Source: Planctomycetota bacterium (GTDB lineage Bacteria; Planctomycetota; Phycisphaerae; WQYP01). From it: DNA of 10,497 nt. The stretch is from the NCBI GenBank assembly GCA_021828925.1, contig JAJZCT010000064.1, positions 1 through 10,497 of the forward strand. Direction: 5' to 3'. Below the pieces are notes generated by a model. It did not search any database, was not told the DNA's origin, and was given only the letters and a program-made list of their open reading frames with translations. Positions 1 through 8,292 of the stretch are shown here, piece after piece. Within the stretch, counting starts at the first letter, position 1, and every line of letters begins with the position of its first letter. The position numbers were made by a program, and so were the translations under genes.

Positions 1-6
1 TTCTTA

Positions 7-1674
7 ATGGTTAATCGTTCACGTAGTCCGGAAGTGACGGAAGGTTTTGATCGTGCGCCGCAGAGGGCGTTTTTTCGTTCCATGGGGCTTACGGATGCTG
101 ACATTCATCAGCCGTGGGTGGGCGTGGCCAGTACGTGGAATCAAGCTACCCCATGCAACATTACCCTGGATCGACAGGCCCGGGCCGCTGCCAGCGGAGT
201 AAAATCCGCCGGCGGCACGCCGCGGGAATTTGTGACCATCGCGGTATCAGATGGTATTGCCATGGGGCATGAAGGTATGAAAGCCTCGCTGATTTCGCGA
301 GAAGTCATTGCCGACTCCATTGAACTCATGATGCACGCACATCGTTATGACGCTCTCGTGGGTTTGGCCGGGTGCGATAAATCACTGCCGGGAACGCTTA
401 TGGCTCTGGCGCGATTAAATTTGCCCGGAATATTTATCTACGGCGGCACGATTCTTCCAGGAAAATTCAAGGGGAAGGACGTAACCATTGTAGATGTCTA
501 TGAGGGTGTCGGTGCCCATGCCGCCGGAAAAATGACCGACGCGGAATTGTATGAACTGGAATGCAACGCCTGTCCATCGGCGGGATCCTGCGGGGGGCAG
601 TTTACGGCCAACACCATGGCCTGTGTGGCCGAGGCTATGGGCATGGCGCTGCCGGGGTCGGGTTCTCCACCAGCCGTGGAGCTTTCGCGCGATGACTTCT
701 GCCAGGCGGCGGGGCGACAGGTTATGCAGCTTTTGGAAAAAAACATCCGCCCCAGTGACATCATGACGCGCGAAGCGCTGGAAAATGCTGTGGCCATCGG
801 CGCTGCCACCGGCGGCAGCACCAATATCTGCCTGCACCTGCCCGCCATTGCGCACGAAGCGGGCTTGAAACTGACCCTCGATGATATTGAACGCATCAGC
901 CGGCGCACGCCCACTGTCGCCGATCTAAAGCCCGGCGGTAAGTATGTGGCCCTTGATGTCTACCGCGTGGGTGGTATTCCCGTGATTCTCAAAGTCCTCC
1001 TGGATGCGGGTCTTATCCATGGCGACTGCATGACCGTCACCGGTAAAACCATGCGGGAAAATCTCAAAGATGTTGTTCTGCCCGGCGGGCAGGATGTGGT
1101 TGTCCCCGTGGAAAAGGCCATCAGCCCCAATGGCGGTTTAAGAATTCTCAAGGGAAATCTGGCCGCGGAAGGGTGCGTCATAAAAATCACGGGCGTAAAA
1201 AAACTCCAGCACCGGGGTCCGGCAAGGTGCTTTGATTCTGAACAGGATGCCATGAAGGCGGTACAGGGCCTGCAAATTAAAAAAGGCGACGTGGTCATTA
1301 TCCGTTATGAAGGCCCCAAAGGCGGCCCCGGTATGCGGGAAATGCTGGCCGTAACAGCGGCCATTGTCGGTCAAGGGCTGGGATATGACACCTGCCTGAT
1401 TACCGATGGACGCTTCAGCGGCGGCACGCGCGGCTTATGTATTGGCCACGTCGGTCCCGAGGCCCAGGTGGGCGGAAATATTGCCCTGGTGCGCGATGGG
1501 GATATCGTTGATGTGGACGCGGAAAAAGGGACCATAAACGTCGAGCTATCCGATGCGGAACTGGCTCTCCGCCGTAAAAGCTGGAAGCCCAAAGCCCCCA
1601 TGTATACCCGTGGTGCATTGGCAAAATATGCCAGAATGGTCGGGCCTGCGTGTGATGGTGCCGTGACACATTGA
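7..1674 (+). CDS. ilvD: Dihydroxy-acid dehydratase (short form, complete)
   Basis: Dehydrates 2,3-dihydroxy-isovalerate and 2,3-dihydroxy-3-methylvalerate to the 2-keto acids, the third common step of valine/isoleucine synthesis, in the cytoplasm with an Fe-S cluster. The 555-residue product shows the family signatures. The three cluster cysteines sit at C50 (ATPCN), C123 (GCDKSLPG, with the Asp/Lys of the metal site at 124-125) and C195 ([11 protein letters not shown]). GAATGGSTN lies in the middle, and [10 protein letters not shown] near 467-476 carries the catalytic serine S471. The length fits the short IlvD class rather than the ~615-residue E. coli enzyme; cluster type ([2Fe-2S] or [4Fe-4S]) cannot be read from sequence. 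Only 6 bases precede the ATG, so its ribosome site and any operon partner upstream are outside the window. The N-terminus begins at the usual family position. The gene is convergent with the diguanylate cyclase, and no terminator hairpin is visible in the 10-bp gap. Confidence 0.97.
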   Translation: MVNRSRSPEVTEGFDRAPQRAFFRSMGLTDADIHQPWVGVASTWNQATPCNITLDRQARAAASGVKSAGGTPREFVTIAVSDGIAMGHEGMKASLISREVIADSIELMMHAHRYDALVGLAGCDKSLPGTLMALARLNLPGIFIYGGTILPGKFKGKDVTIVDVYEGVGAHAAGKMTDAELYELECNACPSAGSCGGQFTANTMACVAEAMGMALPGSGSPPAVELSRDDFCQAAGRQVMQLLEKNIRPSDIMTREALENAVAIGAATGGSTNICLHLPAIAHEAGLKLTLDDIERISRRTPTVADLKPGGKYVALDVYRVGGIPVILKVLLDAGLIHGDCMTVTGKTMRENLKDVVLPGGQDVVVPVEKAISPNGGLRILKGNLAAEGCVIKITGVKKLQHRGPARCFDSEQDAMKAVQGLQIKKGDVVIIRYEGPKGGPGMREMLAVTAAIVGQGLGYDTCLITDGRFSGGTRGLCIGHVGPEAQVGGNIALVRDGDIVDVDAEKGTINVELSDAELALRRKSWKPKAPMYTRGALAKYARMVGPACDGAVTH

Positions 1675-1684
1675 CCGTGCTACA

Positions 1685-3916
1685 TTATAAATCAGAGCTA
1701 GGCTGCCATCGGGTGCGTCCGGTCTTGCAGCCTTTCAAGCGGTATAAGGCGCTATCGGCCCGGCGCAACAGGGCGCTGGAATCTGCTGAATCTTCGGGAA
1801 ATATGCAATAGCCAATGCTCGTAGAGACGTTGATGCGTCGGTTGCCCGGCAAGGAGAAAGGCTCATCCAGAACCGCCGCAAGGCGTGTGAAGTAAGCCCT
1901 GGCATCCTCACTGTGGCGCAAGTCTTCCAACAGAATGACAAACTCATCCCCGCCCAGCCGCAGGGCGGAATCGGTTTTACGCAAGGCATTTTTAATTCGT
2001 CCCGCCAGGGCACGCAAAAAAGCATCGCCGACGGCGTGTCCATAAGTGTCATTGACAAGTTTGAAGTCGTTCACATCCATCATGGCCACCGCCAAGAGGG
2101 TCTTGTGCCGCTGGGCCCGCGCCACAGCCTTTTCGATATACCCATCCAAGGTTGCGCGATTCGGCAGGCCGGTAAGCGTATCATGGCTGGCCAGCCATGC
2201 CTGTTGAGTTAACTCCTCGTCCAACCGTGTGCGGAGGTCAATTTCATCCAGTGCATGGCCCAGCAGTTGAGTCACACGTGCCACCAAAGCCCGCATTTCA
2301 TGATCAAATAGATTCTGGTGAACTGAAATAAGCCCCATGACCGCCCAGATATGTCCTTGTCGAACAATCGGTGCCGCCGCGGCTGATTTGCCCCCAATCC
2401 CTGTCATCACCGAGTGGTTATTTGCCAATGCCGAATCGGACTGATAATCGTCGGACCAGCAGAGTTTATTTTCGCGCCACGCTCGTGCCAGCAGGCTTTT
2501 CCCCACCCCGCTAAGAACTGAAACAGGATGCTTTTCGATTTGATCACTGCCCGTACCGGCAATGGCAAGAAATTCAAAAAAGCCACTGGCGTTGGGGTGG
2601 GCAACCGTTACCGTGACAAACAATCCGCCGCGCGCTAACTGGTCAACCGTCTGGGTAAGAAGGGTATTTTCATCGGGGGCTTCAAGAATAATTTCTCCCT
2701 GAATACTTAATGATTTATACAAACTGCTCAGGCGTTCGAGTTGCGACTTCATATCCATCGAATCAAGTGCGCGCCCCAGCATTTGCGCACAACTTGTCAG
2801 GAGGTTCAGCATGTCCGGATCAAAAAAATCCTTATGACTGGAAACCACGGAAAGCAGCCCCCATATCGTCCCGCCACGAAATATGGGTGCGGTAGCCAAG
2901 GACTGAATATGGCGCGCTGCGAGTTGTGAATTGAACGCCGCGGCATGAGCCTCATGGGGATAGTCGTTGCTGTATTGCATCTGCTGGGTTTGCCATGCGC
3001 GCGCCGAAAGCGTCGCCGTGCCGTCGGCAACGGAAAAGGCGAAACCCTGCATAATTTCCTCGCTGCCCGACCCCGCTCCGTAGTGATACCGCAAAATTCC
3101 AGTATCGTCAGGATAGCCGATGCCAACCAGCAGAAAAGTTCCCTTGGCTACCAGCGTTTCACACGTGCCGTGCAACAACTCGCTCTGATCGCGCGAGCTT
3201 AGAATAAATTTTGATTCCTCCAGCATGGCATGATACAAGCTGTTGAGTCGCTCCAGCGCAATTCTTCTGTCCTCCAGCCGCTCAAAAATATTGCGCCGTT
3301 CCAGCGCCCGCCCGATCAGCATGGCGCTGGTGGAAAGCAACTGCAGCATATCATCATCGAAAAAATCTTCCCGGTGACTGATAATGCCCAAAACGCCCCA
3401 GGTTGCCTTATCCACGACAATAGGAATCGCCGCCCACGCCCTGATGTTCATTTTCCGGGCTTTGGCCTGAAATGCTGACGTCCGAGGGTCATTGAGATAA
3501 TGGTTGCTGACCTGCATTTTTCCAGTGCTCATCGCTTCCCCGGACAGCGTGCCGGCACCCAGCTTTATCGGTGTGCTGAACGTCTTAATTAATTCCGCCG
3601 CCTGCTTGCCCGCCGCATGATGATAGCGAACCAATCCGTCAGCATCAGGCGACCCGATGCCCACGATATCAAAAAAGCCGGTGGTAATAAGTCGCTCGCA
3701 AATGCCGTTTAACACTTCGGGCTGATCGGTCGCTTCTACCAGCAGTTGCTCCTGTTCCAGAAGCGCACGATAAATGCAGTTCATGCGGTATAAAGCCGAC
3801 GGAAGCGGCTCAATAGTGGTTGTCGATGCGGGATTGTCTGCCATCATGAAACTCATGCTTAAGTCCAATGTTTTTATCGGCCAACAAGGTGCGGGAGAAT
3901 CACTAGTAATGTTCAA
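1685..3916 (-). CDS. Triple-GAF sensor diguanylate cyclase
   Basis: Predicted soluble signalling enzyme making cyclic di-GMP from two GTP. The 743-residue protein holds three successive GAF-type sensor domains (about 47-208, 226-385 and 398-556). Each is introduced by a similar helix (LERLNSLYHAML at 221, LERLSSLYKSLS at 393, a weaker copy at 42). A GGDEF domain follows (about 575-735). The cyclase looks active: DxLTGLPNR at 579, metal-binding D614 in MDVNDFK, intact GGDEF at 655-659. RKTD at 646-649, five residues before GGDEF, is a canonical RxxD inhibitory I-site, so product feedback is expected. No transmembrane segment or signal peptide is seen, so GAF ligands would be cytoplasmic; they are unknown. 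The frame opens with TTG at 3916 (Ile/Ser/Pro-rich start). ATG at 3856 (residue 21) is an alternative start that loses no domain. Neither has a strong ribosome site. The gene is divergent from the phosphatase/SDR pair and convergent with ilvD, so it is probably monocistronic. Confidence 0.93.
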   Translation of the reverse strand: MNITSDSPAPCWPIKTLDLSMSFMMADNPASTTTIEPLPSALYRMNCIYRALLEQEQLLVEATDQPEVLNGICERLITTGFFDIVGIGSPDADGLVRYHHAAGKQAAELIKTFSTPIKLGAGTLSGEAMSTGKMQVSNHYLNDPRTSAFQAKARKMNIRAWAAIPIVVDKATWGVLGIISHREDFFDDDMLQLLSTSAMLIGRALERRNIFERLEDRRIALERLNSLYHAMLEESKFILSSRDQSELLHGTCETLVAKGTFLLVGIGYPDDTGILRYHYGAGSGSEEIMQGFAFSVADGTATLSARAWQTQQMQYSNDYPHEAHAAAFNSQLAARHIQSLATAPIFRGGTIWGLLSVVSSHKDFFDPDMLNLLTSCAQMLGRALDSMDMKSQLERLSSLYKSLSIQGEIILEAPDENTLLTQTVDQLARGGLFVTVTVAHPNASGFFEFLAIAGTGSDQIEKHPVSVLSGVGKSLLARAWRENKLCWSDDYQSDSALANNHSVMTGIGGKSAAAAPIVRQGHIWAVMGLISVHQNLFDHEMRALVARVTQLLGHALDEIDLRTRLDEELTQQAWLASHDTLTGLPNRATLDGYIEKAVARAQRHKTLLAVAMMDVNDFKLVNDTYGHAVGDAFLRALAGRIKNALRKTDSALRLGGDEFVILLEDLRHSEDARAYFTRLAAVLDEPFSLPGNRRINVSTSIGYCIFPEDSADSSALLRRADSALYRLKGCKTGRTRWQPSSDL

Positions 3917-4072
3917 TTATGGGCACCCGAGAGATCCCGCTGATTTTTCGTAGGTGCGTAGAATATTTTGCACGGCCGCCAGAAGAGCCAATATTCAGAT
4001 TTCCATCGAATTAGTTGACGATTCCGCACGACTCGGCGACAGTGAAGTATTGTTTGGCTGTGAGGATCGGCA
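3917..4072. other. Divergent intergenic region
   Basis: These 156 bp lie between the diguanylate cyclase (-) and the phosphatase gene (+) and must hold the promoters for both directions unless transcription enters from elsewhere. On + there is a TTGACG at 4015-4020, but no convincing -10 box at 16-18 bp (best is GACAGT at 4038, three matches). The ribosome site GAGGA at 4062-4066 lies 6 bases before the ATG at 4073 and supports that start. Confidence 0.5.
3962..3991 (-). promoter_or_regulatory. Candidate sigma-70-like promoter for the diguanylate cyclase
   Basis: On the minus strand TTGGCT (plus positions 3986-3991) is followed after 18 bp by AATATT (3962-3967). Each hexamer matches the E. 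coli consensus at four of six positions. The site lies about 45 bp upstream of the TTG start and about 105 bp upstream of the alternative ATG. Promoter rules in this lineage are not known to me, so this is a weak inference. Confidence 0.22.
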
Positions 4073-5113
4073 ATGGGCCTTTTACCGCGTGACGATGCTT
4101 ATTTTATAGAACGTTTGTGTGACCTGGGAAGGCTGATTCGTGATGCAGCAATAACCGCCCGCCGGTCTGTTAGTCCGCTGGCCAACCAAGCCCTGTCGCA
4201 TGTGGCCCGCGAAACTGCCGCGGACACTATTTACGACTTGGACACGCATACTGAACCGGTGCTGGAGGAATTTTGCCAACACTGGGGGCGGGAACTGCCC
4301 TTGGTGCTTATTGCCGAAGGTATTGTCGATGAAAATGGAGCTGAAGGCATAAAATGCTTCCCCCAGGGAACCCATGCGGTTGATGCGGCCTTTCGCCTGA
4401 TTGTCGACCCCATTGATGGCACACGCGGGTTGATGTATGACAAACGCTCCGGCTGGTTGCTCGCGGGTGTCGCCGCCAATAATGGCCCAACCACACGATT
4501 ATCTGATATTGCGGCCGCAGTTCAGGTGGAAATCCCTACCAGCAAACAAAATCAATCCGACGTGCTGTGGGCCGCGCGGGGCCGAGGTGCCAATTGCCAG
4601 CGGGAGGATTTGGCCTCCAGCCAGGCGACCCCTTTGATATTCCGCCCCAGCAGTGCGGTCGATCTGGCGCATGGATTTGGATCTGTGGTGAGTTTTTTTC
4701 CCGGCACAAAAGTGTTGGCGGCCCAATTAATGGAAGCCATTTCCCTGCATGGCGGCGGGGGGATTGATCCGGGCAGACCGCTGGTATTTGATGATCAATA
4801 TATCTCCACCGGCGGCCAACTGTATGAGGTGATGATCGGCCATGACCGTTTTGTGGCGGACGTACGTCCCTATTTTTACCGCGTCACACGTCAACCAGCC
4901 GGGCTGTGCGCGCACGCGTATGATTTATGCGCCATGCTCATAGCACAGGAAGCCGGCGTGGTCGTGTCAAACGCCTTAGGCCAACCGGTGGATGGCGTAC
5001 TGGATGTTACTACCCCGATTGCTTGGGCGGCGTATGCTAATACGCATCTGCGCAACCGCATTGAACCGGTGATTGCGGAGTTTTTTCTGGACCATGGCTT
5101 ATCGCCAAGCTGA
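4073..5113 (+). CDS. Inositol monophosphatase-superfamily phosphatase, long divergent form
   Basis: Member of the Mg2+-dependent, Li+-sensitive FBPase/IMPase/CysQ phosphomonoesterase fold; the substrate cannot be assigned. The 346-residue protein carries the signature DPIDGT at 112-117, with metal ligands D112 and D115. It also has an upstream acidic motif with E82 (LIAEGIVDE), where most relatives have a GEE-type motif, and a C-terminal HAYDLCAML..EAG segment at 281-295. There D284 would be the third-site aspartate, although the usual W-D-x-A is changed. It is about 80 residues longer than typical SuhB/IMPase proteins (~265), mostly through an extended central region (about 155-270) with GGGGID and DDQYISTGGQLYE stretches. 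No signal peptide or membrane segment is seen. The start is supported by GAGGA at 4062-4066. The stop is only 14 bp from the downstream SDR start, suggesting co-transcription and perhaps linked metabolism of a sugar or polyol phosphate. Confidence 0.85.
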   Translation: MGLLPRDDAYFIERLCDLGRLIRDAAITARRSVSPLANQALSHVARETAADTIYDLDTHTEPVLEEFCQHWGRELPLVLIAEGIVDENGAEGIKCFPQGTHAVDAAFRLIVDPIDGTRGLMYDKRSGWLLAGVAANNGPTTRLSDIAAAVQVEIPTSKQNQSDVLWAARGRGANCQREDLASSQATPLIFRPSSAVDLAHGFGSVVSFFPGTKVLAAQLMEAISLHGGGGIDPGRPLVFDDQYISTGGQLYEVMIGHDRFVADVRPYFYRVTRQPAGLCAHAYDLCAMLIAQEAGVVVSNALGQPVDGVLDVTTPIAWAAYANTHLRNRIEPVIAEFFLDHGLSPS

Positions 5114-5127
5114 CAACTGGAGTATTT

Positions 5128-5871
5128 ATGAAAGTAGTCATTATTACCGGCGGCGGCAGCGGCATCGGCGCAGCTACCGCACAAAAACTCCTGGCCCGCG
5201 GCGACTGTGTGATAATCGCGGGGCGGGATGAGGCAAAACTAAACGCCTTGGCCCGCGCACAGACCGGCGCTCCCGGCGGCATTGCCTGCTGCCCGGCTGA
5301 TGTCAGTAAACCGGAAGATGTACAACGGATTATCGACTGTGCCCTGCAATGGAAGGGGCGCATCGACGCGGTTATCAATTGTGCAGGCTTCGCTCCCATG
5401 CTGCCGACGTATGACATGACTGTTGAACAATGGCGTAACATCATCGATATTAATTTGTCCTCCGTATTTTATATGACCCGGGCGGTCTGGCCCGTATTTA
5501 AAAAACAGTTTGCCGCGGCGAAAGAGCCCACGCAGCCCTCAGAGGAAGCAGGCGTCATTATCAATATATCCTCTCAGGCGGCGCGTGATCCGTTTGCCGG
5601 TTTGGCAGCCTACGGTGCAGCCAAAGCGGGCGTGAATTTGTTAACTCTGGCGACAGCGCGGGAAGGTCGGGAAATTGGTGTGCGGGTGATCGCTATTGCA
5701 CCGGGCGCCGTCGATACGCCTATGTTCCGTTCGCTGCCGATTGCGTCGAAGGTGCCCGCGCGGGATATTCTCAATCCAACTTCCATCGCGGAAGCGATCG
5801 CTGCCGCAATCGACGGCGGCTTGCGGTATGCCAGCGGAGAGACAATATACATTCATCGCAATTGTTTTTAG
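5128..5871 (+). CDS. Short-chain dehydrogenase/reductase (classical SDR)
   Basis: NAD(P)-dependent oxidoreductase of unknown substrate, 247 residues, the normal length for a classical SDR. The Rossmann motif TGGGSGIG is at 7-14, the adenine-site ADV at 57-59 and NCAG at 84-87. The catalytic set is N109, S149, Y162 and K166 (YGAAK, with Ser 13 residues before Tyr). APGAVDTPM at 191-199 is the usual segment after strand 6. R33 in AGRD after strand 2 suggests NADPH preference. The start ATG at 5128 has TGGAG 8 bases upstream and follows the phosphatase stop by 14 bp, so the two genes probably form an operon. A loop rich in Pro/Glu/Ala at about 130-141 between helix and strand 5 is slightly longer than usual. 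It resembles FabG-like and sugar/polyol dehydrogenase SDRs, but nothing in the sequence fixes the substrate. After the stop, a weak 6-bp hairpin (5877-5898) lacks a T-run and is not called a terminator. Confidence 0.93.
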   Translation: MKVVIITGGGSGIGAATAQKLLARGDCVIIAGRDEAKLNALARAQTGAPGGIACCPADVSKPEDVQRIIDCALQWKGRIDAVINCAGFAPMLPTYDMTVEQWRNIIDINLSSVFYMTRAVWPVFKKQFAAAKEPTQPSEEAGVIINISSQAARDPFAGLAAYGAAKAGVNLLTLATAREGREIGVRVIAIAPGAVDTPMFRSLPIASKVPARDILNPTSIAEAIAAAIDGGLRYASGETIYIHRNCF

Positions 5872-5916
5872 AGAATAATGGCCTGAAACCTCGCCATTCG
5901 ATTACAATTCCCAGCT

Positions 5917-7911
5917 ATGAAACGATTCTATTCTATCGTATTGAAATGGCTTCCGGTGATTGCAATCGCAGGGCCTCTGCTTGGCGTGTTGGCTGTTGCG
6001 CACGGGCGGGCGGGTGGCGGTGAGGGTTTCGGCGGCGGTGGCGGCGGCTTTGGCGGTGGTGATAGCGGCGGTGGTGGAGGTGGTGGGGGCGTCATCATCT
6101 GGTGGATTGTTGAATATCTGGTGCTGGAGCATCCAGTTATAGGGATCCCCGTGCTGATAGTTGCGGGAATTTTATATTATAAAACGCATACTTCGGTTGC
6201 GGGCTATGTCCGCGATCAACGCACGCAGTCGGGCCTGACCGCAGTGGATGAAAATGCCGAAGCCCAAGCAGTGCAGGCGCTGCGGCAATCTGATCCGGCG
6301 TTTAATCTGCAGGCATTTTATGGCCGCGTCAATACAGCTTTTTTAAAGATTCAGGATGCCTGGTGCGCCCAGAATCTTCAGACCATCCGCCCCTTTATCT
6401 CAGACGGTACCCATGAACGCTTCGGTCTGCAATTTACTGAACAGAAACTCGATTTTGTACGTGATAGAATGAAAAATATCGCCGTGCAGGAAGTTCAGAT
6501 GGTGCAATTGATAAATGACAATGTATTTGATTCCGCTACCGTCCGCATTACCGCCTCGGCGGTGGATCAAACGCTTTCCACACAGACCGGTGCCGTTGTG
6601 TCCGGATCAGGTGACGCGGAAGTGTTTACGGAATACTGGACTTTTCTGCGTCGGCGGGGTGCCAAAACCCCCAATGGCGCAGGGTTGATTGAAGGCAACT
6701 GCCCCAATTGCGGTGCGGCCATTGAACTTAATGCCGCGGCCCAATGTCAGTCTTGTCACGCCCTTCTACGTAGCGGCCAATATGATTGGGTGCTGGCGGA
6801 AATAACTCAGGATTCCCAATGGGAACCGGAAACATCGCGCGATACACCCGGCGTGCCGGAGTTGCAGACCCGCGACCCAAATTTCACGCTCGCCGGCCTG
6901 GAAGACCGCGTATCGGTGATTTTCTGGCGCAAAGTCATGGCCGATCGGCTGGGCAAGGTTGCCCCGCTCCAGACGGTTTCCGATCCGGCGTTTGTGCAAC
7001 GCTACGAACCGCTTTTAGCCGCCCAAACCAACGGCGTGCGGGCGTTCTGGGGTGATTGTGCCGTCGGTGCGGTGCAGACCATGGGAATAATTACCGGTTC
7101 GCCAATGGATAAGGCTTTGGTGGAAGTGCGATGGTCCAGCCGCCGGTATCAGATCGATGCATCGGGCAAAGCGCAGAAAACGCCGCAAAGCAATATGGCG
7201 CAGCATCTGATGGTGCTGGAGCGAAAAGCGGGCGTGAAGACGGATCCAGACAAGGGCATTTCATCGGCCCATTGTCCCAACTGCGGCGCTCCGATTTCAG
7301 ATGATACGGCAAATGCCTGCAGCTTCTGCGGCACCGTGCTCAATGATGGCTCAAATAACTGGGTGCTTCTGGATATGCTGCCGGTAGATGGGCAGGCGGC
7401 GCAGGATTTACTGCTGGAACTGGCGCAAAAAAATGCGATGATCACCGACCCGGCGCAGACGCGCCAGCAAGTAGCCGCGATGCTCAATATAGCTCCGCCT
7501 CCGCCCAGCGGCCTGCTGGCCTGGATGGTTAAATGCGTGGTGGATAACGGTAATATTGACGGCGGCGAAGAGCGCATGTTGCGCCACACCGCCGACCGCC
7601 GGGGCGTAACCGATGAGCAATTGCACCGCATGATGGATTCCGCCAAGCGCGGCGAATTGCAGATCACCGAACCCAAAACCCCTGATGAAATCCACCGCTG
7701 GCTCGGTGCCATGGTGGCGGCCGCGGTTGCCGACGGCGAAATAACCCCCACTGAACAGCAACTGATCAGCACCGTGGGCCAAAAGTACGGCTTAAGCGCC
7801 TACGACATAAAAATGCTGATCCGCCAACAGCAAGACCAACTCTACGCCACCGCCCGGCAAGCGTTAAGCGACCGCCGGCAACGCATGCGCACGGGTGCGG
7901 GCAACAATTAG
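5917..7911 (+). CDS. Membrane-anchored tandem Tim44-like/zinc-ribbon protein with TerB-like tail
   Basis: Function unknown. Domains in order: hydrophobic segment 11-29 (signal peptide or membrane anchor), glycine-rich linker 33-58, second hydrophobic segment 59-87 (clear membrane helix), Tim44-like region 1 (about 126-258), zinc ribbon 1 (C262, C265, C277, C280), Tim44-like region 2 (about 320-437), zinc ribbon 2 (C453, C456, C468, C471), then a helical TerB-like region (about 515-650). That tail has two DG-containing half-repeats (NGNIDGGEE at 544-552; ADGEITPTE at 605-613), reminiscent of TerB/DjlA metal-binding acidic motifs. The ribbons match each other: CPNCGA then CxxC, then WVL about ten residues on. 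They sit 191 residues apart, showing an internal duplication. The N-terminal hydrophobic-glycine-hydrophobic layout is common in bacterial Tim44-like proteins. Topology most likely places the zinc modules in the cytoplasm, but this is inferred. No clear ribosome site precedes the ATG; the start is chosen because it begins directly before the hydrophobic segment. It lies 45 bp after the SDR and may be read through from that operon. Confidence 0.8.
   Translation: MKRFYSIVLKWLPVIAIAGPLLGVLAVAHGRAGGGEGFGGGGGGFGGGDSGGGGGGGGVIIWWIVEYLVLEHPVIGIPVLIVAGILYYKTHTSVAGYVRDQRTQSGLTAVDENAEAQAVQALRQSDPAFNLQAFYGRVNTAFLKIQDAWCAQNLQTIRPFISDGTHERFGLQFTEQKLDFVRDRMKNIAVQEVQMVQLINDNVFDSATVRITASAVDQTLSTQTGAVVSGSGDAEVFTEYWTFLRRRGAKTPNGAGLIEGNCPNCGAAIELNAAAQCQSCHALLRSGQYDWVLAEITQDSQWEPETSRDTPGVPELQTRDPNFTLAGLEDRVSVIFWRKVMADRLGKVAPLQTVSDPAFVQRYEPLLAAQTNGVRAFWGDCAVGAVQTMGIITGSPMDKALVEVRWSSRRYQIDASGKAQKTPQSNMAQHLMVLERKAGVKTDPDKGISSAHCPNCGAPISDDTANACSFCGTVLNDGSNNWVLLDMLPVDGQAAQDLLLELAQKNAMITDPAQTRQQVAAMLNIAPPPPSGLLAWMVKCVVDNGNIDGGEERMLRHTADRRGVTDEQLHRMMDSAKRGELQITEPKTPDEIHRWLGAMVAAAVADGEITPTEQQLISTVGQKYGLSAYDIKMLIRQQQDQLYATARQALSDRRQRMRTGAGNN
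6013..6090 (+). repeat. Glycine-codon low-complexity tract
   Basis: About 78 bp of GGC/GGT/GGA/GGG-type codons encode residues 33-58 of the Tim44-like protein, almost all Gly with interspersed Phe, Glu, Asp and Ser. The tract joins two hydrophobic segments, probably as a flexible linker, and is a likely site of replication slippage. Confidence 0.85.
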
Positions 7912-7997
7912 AAGCGAGGAGTTGTACGGATAAACAGGAGCTAGAAGTTAGAGGGGGACCGGGAACAGGTTTGAAGCCATAGATTCCGGTGTCAAGG

Positions 7998-8014
7998 TGG
8001 CCAAGATGGCCAAG
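7998..8014. repeat. Tandem TGGCCAAG pair
   Basis: TGGCCAAG occurs at 7998-8005 and again at 8007-8014, one base apart. It contains the palindrome TGGCCA. Possibly slippage-derived or half of a small binding site; low weight on its own. Confidence 0.5.
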
Positions 8015-8086
8015 TTATTTTGAATTTTTCCGGAGGATTCGCAATCGCGGCGGATATTGTGGATGCGATCACCAAACAGTTGAACT

Positions 8087-8112
8087 GCGGATTACGCGGA
8101 AAACGCGGATAC
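8087..8112. repeat. Three tandem GCGGA(W)nAC units
   Basis: GCGGATTAC (8087-8095), GCGGAAAAC (8096-8104) and GCGGATAC (8105-8112) follow each other directly with slight degeneration. A related GCGGATAT lies nearby at 8050-8057. Such tandem units look like an intergenic repeat that may be dispersed in the genome, but other genomic copies cannot be seen from here. Confidence 0.6.
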
Positions 8113-8185
8113 AGGTGGGGTTGGTTTGGGCGTGTCGGGGTGTTGGCGGGCACACTGATCGCCGGGCGACGACGCTAAACGGGGG

Positions 8186-8205
8186 GATCGGGCGGCGGCC
8201 CGATC
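8186..8205. repeat. Perfect 8-bp inverted repeat (hairpin)
   Basis: GATCGGGC at 8186-8193 pairs perfectly with GCCCGATC at 8198-8205 around a four-base GGCG loop. It is very stable as RNA but followed by a purine-rich AGAGAGGA instead of a T-run, so it is not a standard intrinsic terminator. It lies about 275 bp after the Tim44-like stop. Confidence 0.6.
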
Positions 8206-8236
8206 AGAGAGGAGTTTCGAGAGAGTGGATAGTAGA

Positions 8237-8254
8237 ATCACGGATCACGGATCA
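8237..8254. repeat. ATCACGG tandem repeat
   Basis: The 7-bp unit ATCACGG occurs twice in tandem (8237-8243, 8244-8250), followed by a partial ATCA. Part of the same repeat-rich stretch that precedes the prepilin-like frame. Confidence 0.55.
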
Positions 8255-8292
8255 AAAACAGGTTTTATTTTTTAAGGGCATCCCGGGACTGG

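Noticed and set aside
415..914. Two overlapping minus-strand open frames (146 and 138 codons) inside ilvD
   Set aside because: Both are antisense to highly conserved ilvD sequence and their products have no recognisable motifs.
4015..4043. TTGACG with GACAGT as a promoter for the phosphatase/SDR pair
   Set aside because: The -35-like box is good but the -10 box matches only three of six positions; too weak to list.
5877..5898. AATGGC/GCCATT hairpin after the SDR as a terminator
   Set aside because: Only 6 bp with a 10-base loop and no T-run; it also sits between closely spaced genes on the same strand.
7149..7772. 207-codon open frame on the minus strand inside the Tim44-like gene
   Set aside because: It lies wholly antisense to a gene with clear domains, is Ser/Ala/Pro-rich and shows no family motif; it is a by-product of GC-rich codons.
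8186..8205. Perfect hairpin as an intrinsic terminator for the Tim44-like gene
   Set aside because: No T-run follows on either strand and it lies about 275 bp beyond the stop codon.
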